Below, piece by piece: positions 1 to 55,555 of a stretch of 64,000 nucleotides of DNA (its first letter is position 1; the number at the start of each line of letters is the position of its first letter). Location of the stretch: positions 11,089,501 through 11,153,500 of the forward strand of contig JAMPIT010000258.1 of the NCBI GenBank assembly GCA_026261815.1. Direction: 5' to 3'. Under the pieces are notes generated by a model. It saw only the letters and a list, made by a program, of their open reading frames with translations. It ran no database searches and was not told where the DNA came from. Source of the DNA: Monarcha castaneiventris obscurior (Eukaryota; Chordata; Aves; Passeriformes; Monarchidae). The position numbers and the translations under genes are program-made.

Positions 1-1680
1 CATGTGCCAAAATGCCAGATCCAAGATCTACCCAGCCATGCACTGACCTAACAGCACTGCAATAACCTGCAGGAAATAGCCTGTGCCAGAATTCACATCT
101 GCCCCCCCGGAACAGCTTCCACACAGTGTTAGGGGCTCGCAACTGGTTCATGCAAAGCTCAGGGCTTCAGCTCCTATTGCCATGGTAAGAGTCCAATCCC
201 CTTATGAATCCTGCTGATTTCTCAGGATTTCCTAGCAGTTCAGTAGCATTGAAAAGGAACAGTGTTTCCTTCTAAACACTTTCAGTTCTCCTTTTGATGT
301 CCTGAATACTCCTTCTCTTTGTGCTGAGAGAGACTACGGTTTCTTTTTTTGATCTCTCTAAGCCTGCAGCTCTGTTACGTGTTTCTATCTGGCTTTCTGC
401 CTATCTGCTCCACCAACCACAAGAGATGTCTCTTTACCTGGCATCACTCCAACTACTCTCTGACCTTCTCCAAGTCTCTCCAGTTCAGTGCCTTTGCCAC
501 GAGATGTTTGGTCTCACACTTACTGGTCAGATGAAGACATTAATACACTAGCATTTTAGAAATTTATTAGTATATTACCCATTATACTAACACCCCTTTC
601 TGGTATATTCTGGTGTATAATTCTGGTGTATTCTAACCAGTGTCTGCTGTACCCAACTGTTCCCAAATGGAAGAAACCACTGAGATGTCTGCTCTGTACA
701 GGCTCTGCAGTGAGTGTTACAATACAAGAGGGTTCAAATTTCTCTCCACATTGTGCTGTTTTACTGGGAACCAGATCCCAGCTCCCACAATAGCTCTCAT
801 TTCACAAGCTACTCAGCTGTCTCTTGAGCTCCTTGCAGTCTTTTTCTGTTCTGACCAATCTGAACAGCCCTCCAGCACTGCAATGCCTGGCAACTCATAC
901 ATCCCAATAAAAGACCTGGAGATACTGAACCCAATACACCACCTTGAAACCCTTGCTGCAAGGCTCTTCAAATCCAATAACCAATTTCCATTTTGCTCTG
1001 TTCCAAAAACAAAGTGAAGTTTTCATTCTGTGATGATACTTTCCCTTTCACTTGCGAGTGTCCAATTTCTTTAGCAACCTCTGCTTAAAGACTCTGTCAA
1101 AATCCTTTTGACATTTTGATAAATTACAACAGCCTGTTCTTCCCTTCTGACACACATACAGACTGTGAACAGCCGGGATGAGATCTGCACTGGTTAGAGT
1201 CTGTCAGGTTGCAACCTGCTCAGGATTCAGCCGGTTTGCTTTCAATTGTTTCGGCTATTTGTTTGGTCCAGGAAAGGTTTACCAGGTCTGGCTGCTGAAT
1301 GCATAAGGGAAGTTTTGCTTCCTTAACAGATCAGTACCAGACAGTGCCCTTGATGGCTTCTCCAGGCTCAGCCCTGAATTCCCTGGGTAAAAAAGGAAAT
1401 CAGTTTTCCCCAGGGATAGTGTGGCTGCAGGAGAACGGCTTCGAGGACCCAAGGTTTTTCTCAGTCTCCATCTTACAGGGTTCAAATTCATCCTGTATTG
1501 TAGGAGTGACGCTAGAGCAGCCCTGTCTTGGGAAAAGGCTACTCATACTACCAGTCTCAAGAAGAGCAGGCCTGGGCTCAGCATGGCTCTCATGTGCAGT
1601 GAGAAGCTCATTCCTCAGCCTCCTTCACCCTAAATAATTCAGTCACCAATAAGCACCTCCTGGTGCTTGCTGACACTCAC
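1..1680. other. Presumed SZT2 intron, no exon recognised
   Basis: This stretch lies 3' of the last SZT2 exon seen. Neither strand gives a frame that resembles the SZT2 C-terminus. The short open frames at 321-551, 640-1017 and 1279-1637 have no recognisable motif. The right part (1547-1653) is one copy of an imperfect direct repeat shared with 2796-2903. The most likely reading is intron. A very short or diverged SZT2 exon could have been missed. Confidence 0.5.
1547..1653 (+). repeat. Imperfect direct repeat, copy 1
   Basis: About 107 bases that recur at 2796-2903, about 1250 bases away in the same orientation, with roughly nine differences and one single-base indel by eye. Copy 1 sits just downstream of the donor of SZT2 exon 61. 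The copies start near ACTACCAGTC and end near CAGTCACCAATAAG. I do not recognise the family. It is either a local segmental copy or two insertions of a short dispersed repeat. Confidence 0.8.
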
Positions 1681-45851
<44,171 letters not shown>

Positions 45852-45934
45852 GTCGGCGCGGGCCCGCCCCGGAAGCGGCGCTCTCCCGGGACAACGGGGC
45901 GGGGCCCGCCGCCATCGCCGCCGCCGTCGCCGCC

Positions 45935-48900
45935 ATGCAGGTGAGGGCCGGGGGCGCCGCGGGGCCGGGCCCGGCCGGGGCTGGGGCAGCCTGGGCCCTG
46001 CTCTGCTCTGCAGGAGCCCCTCGTTGCTGCCCGGCTGTGGGGGGAGTGTGCGTGCAGCTGGGTGCCCTGGTGCGGCTTGAATGAAATGTCCGTAATGGGA
46101 GGAGAACCTAACTGCTTTGCGAAGTGCTCTGAATTTGTAGCATCCGTGTTGTCCAAAGAAAAGAGTTGCAGAGGTTAATGGCAAGTTAACAGGTTGTAAG
46201 GATCCGTTTCCTTTGGTTTGTTTGAAACCGCAGCCTGCTGGCCTCATGCAGGTCTCCTGGTTGTCGTGCTGGAAAAGAAAGTGAAAATGGATGTCCCGCT
46301 ATTCTTCATTTGTAGGGTTTATTACATTGTCTCTCTTTGTTTTAGCCACTTCCTCGTACCAGTCTTTTTGCTGTTTTTTTACTGGGTTTTTTTTTTTGGA
46401 ACTATGAATATTATTCATCATCCTCGTTGCCTTTATTAGTACATATTCCTACTCTATCCCTTTTCAGTTTGAGGGACAAGAGTGACTTGTAATACTCGAG
46501 ATGCAAAGGAGACATGCCTTTATGTGGTGACATAATGATGCTTAGTTTCCGTTGCTTTCCTAATAAATCCTGTGGTCGCTTTTACTTCCTTGGCTGCTTT
46601 TTCAGCATTGGGCCGATGTTTTCATGGGTTATCCTCAGATAATCCCGAGATCTTGTTGTTGAGTCACAACGTTATCAGCTCAGATAATGTCATTGTGTAC
46701 AGAAAATCTGGGGAGTTTTTTCCCCCGTTTGTTTTGCCGATCAGGATTTTTTTTCCGTTTGTTTCACCGCTTGCATTGCTTTATCTTTACCTACTCTGGA
46801 TTTCACCTTTACCTCTCAGTTGCTCCGTATCGGGAGGTCCTTCAGAGCCCCTACCATAAGTCCTATCTTTACTACCTCGGCACAATTTAGCATTGCTAAC
46901 AAACTCCTTAAAGCGTCCCCTTGGGGAGGCCCAGCATTCCTTGGAATCACTGCTCAGTCTTACTGTGTGCTTATTGCACTGCTTACATCTGCTCCCAGCT
47001 CCTCATGGCTTTGGGAAGAGCTTAGGGAAGGGGCGTTGGAATGCACTGCTGCCGTGAGAGTGGCCCTTGTGCAGTGGGATTTCATTCATCCTCTTGAGGG
47101 CTTCTTGGGTAAGCACAGGCAGCGGGCCAGGGGAATTGCCATGGGTGCATATGCCTGGCACCCCTGCAGTAAAACACTGGCTATCAGCCCAGCTTGTAAC
47201 ACAGGCAGTAGTTAACCTTCTTGCAACAAACACTGCGCACAAACAGTTGTAGGCACATTTCTTAATTGGACAGGAACAGACTAGTCGTGTCACACGGGGA
47301 AGGAGAGTGCTTTTATCTCTCGGTGGAACAGCCAGCAGCAATCTGTTACATGAATCCACTCCATGGACTGGGGATCAAATTTTAATAAGGTTGATTCAGC
47401 TGTTTATTCTAAGGTGGTTAAAGTAAAATGAAGTCCTGCCAGTGATTACCGACTTGTCGGAGTACAAATAAAATAGAATAATATTGTGTTCTCAAGAACA
47501 TGGAAGGTGCCTGATAATCTCTCCATGAAGCTTGCACTGGGCCAGTGTATTTGAACAGAGCAACAACAAACCCAATAGCAAGCATGCCAACAGCCTGAGT
47601 CACTCTATCTGCTTTCCCAATCGGTATTCCCTTTCTATTATTTGATTGCTTTGTCCCACCCTCCTCATGGATTATTATTGTACAGTTCTCAACTTACACG
47701 AGCAGTTCCTTAGGGCTGGGACTTTAATTATATTTTGCGCAATACCGTAGTATGAGTAAGTTTGAGTAGATAAGAGTTTAGAAGGTTTTTGCAAGAGTCA
47801 AGGACATGCCTCGGTGTCTTTGGCAACAGATCCCCAGTCCTGACACTTTGTCTGTCACCGTCCTCCCTCGCCCGGAAGGGGATGTCAGCGGGAAAGATTT
47901 CTTAAACAATGTAATCCCAGCAAAAGGCAGGAGGTGAGGGGTGTGTGTGGTTATGACACCGGTCTGTGTCATGACAGGGCCTCCCGCAGCCTGCGGGGCA
48001 CAAGGCCAGTAGGAACTGCCAGTTTCCTTGGCAGCTGGAAGTGTCATGTGGGCAGAAAGAAAGTAAAGAGTGAGGTGAAGGGCACAAACTGGAGTCTTTA
48101 GTCCATGGACCTGTTACTCATCTTGCAAAGACTGTTTTGGATGAAGACATTGTAGCACCCACAGCTGCTGTCAGAACAGGCTGAGGGAATGCTAATCTTT
48201 GAGCTAGGTTAGCTTAAGTGGTTTACAAAGGTGGCGTGAGCTAGTTTTGATGACTTTGCCTGATGTGGTAAAAAGCAGATATAAGTGATGATGTCTTCAC
48301 TACTCCCGTCTAGATCTTTAACAGGACAGCTGGCCAAGCGTTTGTCTCAGGCACAAGTCTCTTGCCTAAGTAGTCTGACCCAAGGGAAGGGGGTCAGTGT
48401 GAAATAATAGGATTTTTATCTCCAATATCTCTGCTTCCTCTGAAAAGGAGGCTGTCTGTAGGACAGATTGGATTATGGTTGCATGGGTGTGGATTCACGC
48501 CTTTGTCCTCCTCCCTTGTCTGTCTTGCCTTTTTTTAGAGAGAGGAGAAGCAGCTGGAGCTGACCCTGGAGGCACTCATCAGTCAGGTGGCCGACCTGAA
48601 GAACTCCTTGGTCAGTTTTATCTACAAGCTGGAGAACGAGTATGACCGACTCACATGGTAAGGTGTCTCACTGTTGATCACTGCCAAAGCTCTTGCTCAA
48701 AGGCTTAATTAAAAAACATTAGCTTCTTGTCAGTAGGTTTAAATTTTCTTTTCACATTTGTGCTGGAGGAACCACTACACATCTTCCATCAGAAAAACAG
48801 TTGAAATCTATTGGCTTCATGCTGTAGAGTAATAAGAGTCATGCTAACACCTTTTAATCCAGACATTTTATGCGAACTAGACTTGCATCTGCAGTGAGTG

Positions 48901-51900
48901 GACGTTCTCAGATGAAGCACCTTGGAGGCCCACATACACTATAAAATGAAGAGTAGTTTTTTCTGCATTTCTTGACCTTTTCCAGCTTTTTATGGCTCTG
49001 ATATAAACCGAGCTTTTGCTAGTTTTGCTTTGCCACGCAGTTTGAGAGACTTGCAAGGTGGCATTCTCTTTCTGGAGAATATGGAGCATAAAGATGTTAT
49101 AGCTGCATCTTAATAAACTATGTGGTATCTTAGTGTCTGCCACTGCAGCAAAGCTTCAGAGACAATTTAACATTTATAGTTAATGTTGCAGAAGGGAGGA
49201 GAGCTGATAAATCCCGCACAGAGACGAAGCTGAAGAGGACCTCCTTGAAAACATTATCCGTTATTTAGCTTCATTATTTCTTAGTCTGGATAGCCAAGCT
49301 ATAAATATTTTCTCTCCTGGCTCTACTGCTTTGGGATGAAATTATTTGTTAGACCTTGCTCCAGAATTTCACTGGGAGAGGTAGTGACCAGGAAAGAATT
49401 GCTTCCATGTATGTTACTGAAATACCCAAACAACTGCCACTCTCAGTGGTACTGCTTGTAATGTCCCTGAGGTATTTGATGCATTTGAGCCATTTCCAGT
49501 ACGGACTGGGGTTTGTCCACACCTGCATATTCAGCACTAGATTTTACTGCTTACTGTCTGAAGTAGACTGATTTGAGGACTAATAATGTTATTTCCTCAC
49601 TCCTCAGCCATTTGAGTGAAGAAGAGAGAAAAGCCCTCTGTGGCATCCCATTTCCCTGTTCTATCTTCTGTATTTGCTTTTCCAGGCCTTCAGTTCTGGA
49701 CAGCTTTGCATTGCTCTCAGGACAGCTGAACACCTTGAATAAAGTGCTAAAGCATGAGAAGACCCCGCTGTTGCGAAACCAGGTGATCATCCCTCTAGTG
49801 CTGTCTCCAGACCGAGATGAGGAGATCATGGTAAGACATTGTCCCATGAGTATCAGAAAGTGCTTGAGTGCCTCAGTATTCAGCTTGTCATTCATTTGTG
49901 CTGGGCATTTCTCAGCTCTGGGTGTAAAGGAAGGAAAGGCAGCAAGTACTTCTGTGTGAGAGCTGCTTTGCTGTGGGGTATTCACCTACAAACACTTGCA
50001 CTGGATACACTTTACAGAAGTTGTTCCTGTTCATAAATATGTTGCTGCGACTAAACAGGCACAGTGCAAATTCCTAGACACGTTGTTGAAACTTCCTAAT
50101 GCTGCCCAGATCAAGGTTTCCCCACTAGCCTTGTTCAGCACCGTGGCCTGTGCCCTGGTCTGGAGCTGCCTGAGTGCTGGGCTGGAGGCAGAGGCTCTGA
50201 GTGAGACTGTTGTCCCACATTGCAGCGGCAGACAGAGGGACGTGTGCCGGTGTTCAGCCATGAAGTAGTGCCTGACCATCTTCGAACTAAGCCCGACCCT
50301 GAGGTGGAAGAGCAGGAGAAGCAGCTGATCACAGATGCAGCTCGAATTAGCCCTGACGCGGCACAGGTAGGTCAAGAAGAGTTTGATACTTCTGCCTCTT
50401 ATCCTTAGGACACAAGATGCCCTTTAACTGCTTCCTTCACCCTTCCATTTGACAGTTTTCTTTTTTTTTGCTGTGTCCTTTCCTGTCTGAGATTCCTCCA
50501 GGTGACCCTAGCCGAGGTTTGGTTTCCTCCACAGTTTCACAAGGGTATGCAGCTCTCTGGCTGTTCACAGGAGGTGCCATCCAACCAGTCAGAGGCGAAG
50601 GCTATCCCATCCCCACAGTGCCCTCCTGCATGCATTAGCACTGGGCACTCTCAGCTCAGCTACAAAAATGCTTACATTGGTTACACAAATCCTGGGAAGA
50701 GAAAGCTTGTTCATTTACCTTGCTGATTTGTACTGAGTTGGAGGTATCGTGGCAGTTTCTGACAGTTTTCATTTTGCAGAAACAGATCCAAAGTCTGAAC
50801 AAAATGTGCTCAAATTTGCTGGAGAAAATCAGTAAGGAGGAGCGTGAATCTGAAAGTGGAGGTATGTCACTGAGGTGGGAGTGGGGTACAGGGTTCAAGC
50901 AGCAGGCTTGAGAGAGTAGAGGCAAAATAGGTACATTGGAGAGCCTGAAGTATGGGAAATGCAGGTGAGCAGCATAAACAAAAACATTCCAGAACATGCA
51001 ACATTGACTGTCCTGGAGCACCCTAATTTGAGAATGGAGCCTGTGGGTGCGATGTGTCTTCCTTGTGTGATCTCTGCATGGTGGGAAAGTCATTCCAACC
51101 CTTTGACTTATCCCCCTTTGAGGAGGTGATAAGTATCTGCCAAGAAAACTTCCCAGTCAACTTTAATTAATAAAAATAGCTGTGAAAATGCAGCAGCAGT
51201 GAATAAGAAACCCTTTAGCTATGTTCTGAAGGAGACTAGGTGTTGGCAGGCTCTTGTGTGATCCTGTCTAGATAATGGGTGCTTCAGGCTCATGGCCAAC
51301 CTTTTCTGGTAGTGGTGTTCACTGTTCCCGGGAGTGCCACACACAACTCTTAGAGGCAGTGGCATTGTTTTTATTGTCATCTTTGACACAGGACCTGAGC
51401 ACAGGTTCTGTCTAGTATCTGGGATTAACAGTGTAAGTGGGCACATGTGTAGCAAAAAAACTTGCAGACACCATGTTGCTCATGAGCCTCCAAAAGGGGA
51501 TGTTGCTATTGTTTATCTAAATCACAGTGCTTGTTACCTGCCATAGAATTGAGCATGGAATAGTCTTTAGTGGGAACTTCTCATGGGCATGGAGGAGTTA
51601 GCTCACTCTATCCTCCATCCATGAGCAGATTGTGCCCTGCTCTTAGTGAAAAAGCTCTTGGATCACCAGTGTCCCTGGATTTTGCAGCTTCTTTGACCTT
51701 GCTGAGACTCTTGTAGGACAGCTTGTAAGAAACTCATCTCTATTGCATGCACTAAAGTAGCTGAAAAGTAAATCCAGGACCAGCTATGCTACTTTTTAGA
51801 CCTGACTGCCAAGTCTAAAGATAACTTCCTAAATAACCTCTTTCTTTACAGGTTTACGACAGAATAAGCAGACCTTCAACCCCGCAGATACCAACGCCCT

Positions 51901-54900
51901 GGTAGCAGCTGTGGCCTTTGGGAAAGGGCTGTCAAACCGGAGACCCCCAGGCTCTGGGGCATCTGTCCAGTCGGGCCAGCCAGGAGCTGGTGCCATCATT
52001 GCAGGTGCTTCAGGCATGCAGCAGGTCCCAATGACAGGTGCACCAGCTCAGCAGCAGCCAATGCTGGCAGGAGTGCAGATGGCACCAGCAGGACAGCCAG
52101 GTAAAGAAGTTCCATATCTGACATCAGTTGAAATCCAGGGAGCAAGAAAGACAAATGCAGATGTAGAGATCCTTCCCCAGTCGCCTTTTAGATGTAACTA
52201 AGTACGAGGTTCCTTTCTGGCCTTAATGACATGAGTCAGGTTTTAATAGTGTGGTAATACCTGTTTAAAATTGGCTCAGAGGTTGAGATGGATCCCAGCC
52301 AACCAGCTTCCCAGCCAACCTCTTTACTCCCACTGCAATACTATTTTAATAATAGACTTAGTGAACGTAGGAATCAATACAGAGGGAGATCACAGTGTAG
52401 TTTTGCAGGGATCTATACTGGGATTTTCCTGTGAAGTTTAAGTTGTGGGTAGGCAATAAAGTGGCAAAGTTTGATGATGATGAGTTATTTAAGAAAAAAA
52501 CAAAAGTTTTCTATAAAAAGTTATGTTTTCCTATACAAAGTGACTTTGCTTAATAGCAGTAGATGACATTTGTATTGAATATAAAGTGAAATACATAGGC
52601 ATAGAAATTTCTACACATCCAGCACCTGGACTCTAACCTAGTTACTTGTATTTTTGAAATACATCTATGATATAAGAGTTCTGTAAAGACAATAATTGGC
52701 TATTCAGTTGGGGCAGAAATGAAAACTAAATACTAAAAATTGCTAGAAAAGGAACATAGAGGATATCTTTAGGCCATTCTGTTAATCCATTGGTCACCCA
52801 CACCTGCAATATTATGGGTAGTTCTGACATCTTCTCTGCTAGTGGGCATAGCTTTGGGCTAGGGAGAAGAAAGTAGAAGCCTATAAAATCCCAAATTATA
52901 TTCAGCAGGCAAATGAGGAATGATTGTTCTTTGTCTCCCATGACACAGAAGGATTCGTGAAAGTGCACCAATCAAAAGGTGGGCTTGTAGATTTGGGACA
53001 AAAGGGAGATACTTTTCTGAATACTAAATAATTACACTGTAGAGCACGTTGCCTAGTGTGTGATAGGCAGATAATGTTTATGTGAGATGGAAAACTAAGT
53101 AAGTATGTAGATTTCAGGATGAAAAATCAGTTGACACCCTAATCCCGAGGATACCAAATCTGATTCCATGACCCCGAGCCACAATATGTTAAAAGCAGAG
53201 TAGGTATTCTGCAGGGATATCACTGCAGGCTTGCCCTGTTGTGGTATTCCTCCTTAAAAATCCTCTGCTGTCAGGAATGGGTTTGGCCTGGGGGACTGAC
53301 AGGCTAACCCTGTACTGTCAGAATGTTTGTTAATTGTGATTTAGGATATCGGATATCCTAATTGGTGTTTTCTTGCCTGTATATAATGACTGTTGTTCAG
53401 ATATGCGCTTGAGCAACAATATTATTCCTAAGTTAAATATGTATTTATGTAAGAGTTAGAAAGTCCTTTCCACTGTAATGTAGTAACAAAGAAGACCTCT
53501 GTGATTCCTGGCTGAATACCCAGAGACACTGTATCCAGGGTGGGAAGGCTGTCACTTCTGTAGGCCAAGCTACCGGAGTGCACTGGTAAGGAGAGCCCTT
53601 GTCCAGCCTGTGTGATGGGGAAAGTACCTCTTGATAAGAGCAGCTACAGTGGGTTTTATCAAAGGTCAGTCTCACTATTCTGCTTTTGACAGTGCCCATA
53701 GCTGAGGCTGAAAGAATACAAGAACAAAGTATCTCTCAACCACAGCTGTTTTTTAGCCAGAGTCTGGTTTGATACCATTGGGTGCACTAGCCATTAATTT
53801 CTGCAGTTCCTGTTGGAATTAAAGGTTTGACTTCTACAACACCTATGGCAATATGTCCCACAGCTTCATCACATTTTGCTTAAAATCCTTTTTATGTTTA
53901 AATATTTTGCTTGATGATTTTATTGCATTTTTCTTTTTTACCCATGTTGTGAGAAATGGTGAATAAGCATTCCTCAGTTACCTTCTCCATACTGATTTTC
54001 GTGTTTTGGAAATCTGTCATGTCTCCTTCCTTTGTCCATTTTTAGGTGTTTTTCCCTTAGCTAACAAGTCCTGTTCTCTTTAATATGACTTTGTGTGGAA
54101 GTTATAACTTGGACCATCCTTGTCTCTCTTCCCTGCATTTTTTCTGGTTGTTCTCAAGACTGGGATCACCACAACCACTCACCGTGTCTCAGATGTGGGT
54201 GAACTGTACAGTCCTGTTCACTGTTGCTTTTGGTGTAATATCTAACAGTATTTGTCTCCTGATTGTTAGTGATATATATCAGTTACCTGCCCATTAATTG
54301 CTGGCAATGACCCACTTTGGATATGTTTGAGAAAGTTTAATAATCTTTATCATTTTAGGCATTTGCTTATCAAATCTTTTCTTGTCCTGCCGCACTATAA
54401 TTTTAACTTTCAGAAGTTACCCTTTTTTTTCTGCTTCTGTTTGAAGACACTGAAGGAGTGTTTTTTGAGTATCCCTCTGTGCTGCTCTTTAATCATTGTT
54501 TATTTTTCAGATCATCTTAGTTTTGTCTAGCACTCTACACTTACTGTAAGCTACTAGTAACACACTCCCATGTGAGATTGGTATCAGCAGAGAGTAATAA
54601 TGCCCAAGAGGTGGATGTGGTTACAAGAAATTAGGAAATCTGAGAGAGGCTTAGTAATTTAAATATACACCCTGACTATAAATAATGCCACAGGGAAGGG
54701 GATACAGACTCTGAAATGGAAGTGGACACAGTCTGGGTTCTTTTGTGTGTGCTGCTGCCAGCAACTTCTGTGAGACTGAGTAAGTCTGACACTCCTGTAG
54801 GAGCCTCCTGACAAAGAGAAAGGCTTGCTTAGGAGGAAAAATGAGTAGAATTGGAGGGGATAGCAGGGGGACACAGGAATTGTCAAGAAAATTTGTCAGC

Positions 54901-55152
54901 AGAGAGATATACCAATTTGTAGAAGAGATTGATCGTGTAGGTCAGAAGCTGGAAGATGCTGTAGCAAATGAGCCTGGAGTGGAACTGGAAAAGCCCAGAC
55001 AGGGTTGTTGTGAGTCTTAAATGCTCCTGAGCAAAAGTCCTCTCATATTGCTGATTTTTCACTGCTTTTTATTTTTTCCCTCTCCAGGAAAAATCCCAAG
55101 TGGCATAAAAACAAATATAAAATCTGCCTCAATGCATCCATATCAGAGATGA
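45935..55152 (+). CDS. MED8: MED8, Mediator complex subunit 8
   Basis: Subunit of the Mediator head module, which links activators to RNA polymerase II. The mammalian protein has also been reported to bind Elongin B/C. Seven coding exons: 45935-45940, 48539-48657, 49686-49830, 50226-50366, 50780-50861, 51852-52100, 55088-55152. They total 807 nt, or 268 residues plus TGA at 55150-55152, equal to the mammalian length as I recall it. All introns are GT-AG and in phase. Exon 1 supplies only Met-Gln. Then come [60 protein letters not shown] and [20 protein letters not shown]. The helical segment is [20 protein letters not shown]. The Gly/Gln/Ala-rich tail contains [20 protein letters not shown], and the protein ends [11 protein letters not shown]. 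The gene sits head to head with SZT2, as in mammals. Confidence 0.97.
45941..48538 (+). other. MED8: MED8 intron 1 (2.6 kb)
   Basis: Starts in the CpG island with GTGAGG and ends in a T-rich acceptor before 48539. Positions 46330-46760 resemble an ancient CR1. Nothing else recognised. Confidence 0.8.
46330..46760. mobile_element. Ancient CR1-like LINE remnant
   Basis: Ordered weak matches to the old amniote CR1 pattern I recall: GACATAATGATG, then TTTCCTAATAAATCCTGTGG, then GATGTTTTCATGGGTTATCC, then CCGAGATCTTGTTGTTGAGT and ATGTCATTGTGTAC. Several matching blocks in the right order make chance unlikely. Divergence is high, so this is an old insertion. Orientation and ends were not determined. 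Confidence 0.6.
48658..49685 (+). other. MED8: MED8 intron 2 (1.0 kb)
   Basis: Intron between exons 2 and 3, splitting a Trp codon (TG before, G after). No feature recognised. Confidence 0.85.
50862..51851 (+). other. MED8: MED8 intron 5 (1.0 kb)
   Basis: Intron between exons 5 and 6, splitting a Gly codon. It contains an AATAAA at 51169-51174, probably unused. No other feature recognised. Confidence 0.82.
52101..52460 (+). other. MED8: Possible alternative 3' end of MED8 (exon 6 extension)
   Basis: If the donor at 52101 is ignored, exon 6 stays open into intron 6. It adds Gly-Lys-Glu-Val-Pro-Tyr and further residues, 33 codons in all, before TAA at 52199-52201. A canonical AATAAA follows at 52455-52460, 254 nt after that stop, with a T/G-rich stretch just downstream. 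This would give a 280-residue isoform with a different C-terminus from the 268-residue form. It is inferred from the open frame and the signal position only; transcript evidence is not available here. Confidence 0.4.
52461..55087 (+). other. MED8: Remainder of MED8 intron 6
   Basis: Part of the 3.0-kb last intron, AT-rich. Positions 53820-54370 resemble an ancient CR1. No exon seen. Confidence 0.8.
53820..54370. mobile_element. Ancient CR1-like LINE remnant
   Basis: Ordered matches to the same old CR1 pattern as at 46330-46760: ATCTGTCATGTCTCCTTCC, TTTCCCTTAGCTAACAAGTC, TGTGTGGAAGTTATAACTTG, GGACCATCCTTGTCTCTCTT, TTCTCAAGACTGGGATCACC and TCAGATGTGGGTGAACTGTA. The block order matches what I recall (TATCATGTCTCC, GGAAGC, CATCATTTTTGTTGCCC, GATGGGGTGACCAGAACTGC, GATGTGGGCG). 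Highly diverged. Confidence 0.6.
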
Positions 55153-55555
55153 GCTGAGATGAACCAGACCCGGGGAACAGCAACATTTGTTACTGCTGCA
55201 GGCACCCCACCTGGATTCCTTCTAGGACTTCGAGTCCCTTCACATATCCACACGCCATATCCAGGAAGACAGGGGTAATAAGGCCCTTCCCTGGGTTTTA
55301 TTTAGTGCTGGGTGGCTTGTGTGGAGCTACTGGTGGCCATGGCTCCTGGACCACAAGTACTTCTCTGTTCAGCCAGAGCAGAGGACTTTGCTTCTGGTAT
55401 TGATGCCAGCTTCTCCAGGTCTGGCCTGGAGGATAACTACCCTTTTCTGATACAGAACCTGAAGAGCTGCATGGAGCTCCTTGTTTCTGCTTGTTCACTT
55501 GGTATGTTCTTTCTTTACTCCCTCTTGTTTAATAAAGACCTTGTTACGTTCACTG
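55153..55555 (+). terminator. MED8: MED8 3' UTR and poly(A) signal
   Basis: The 3' untranslated region follows the TGA at 55150-55152. The first canonical AATAAA is at 55531-55536, with a TG-rich segment after it (TTGTTACGTTCACTGTGAGA). The cleavage site is therefore expected about 15-25 bases past the signal. This gives a 3' UTR of about 400 bases. Confidence 0.8.

Noticed and set aside
51169..51174. AATAAA in MED8 intron 5 as an early poly(A) site
   Set aside because: No in-frame stop or exon extension links it to a plausible transcript, and the region is AT-rich.
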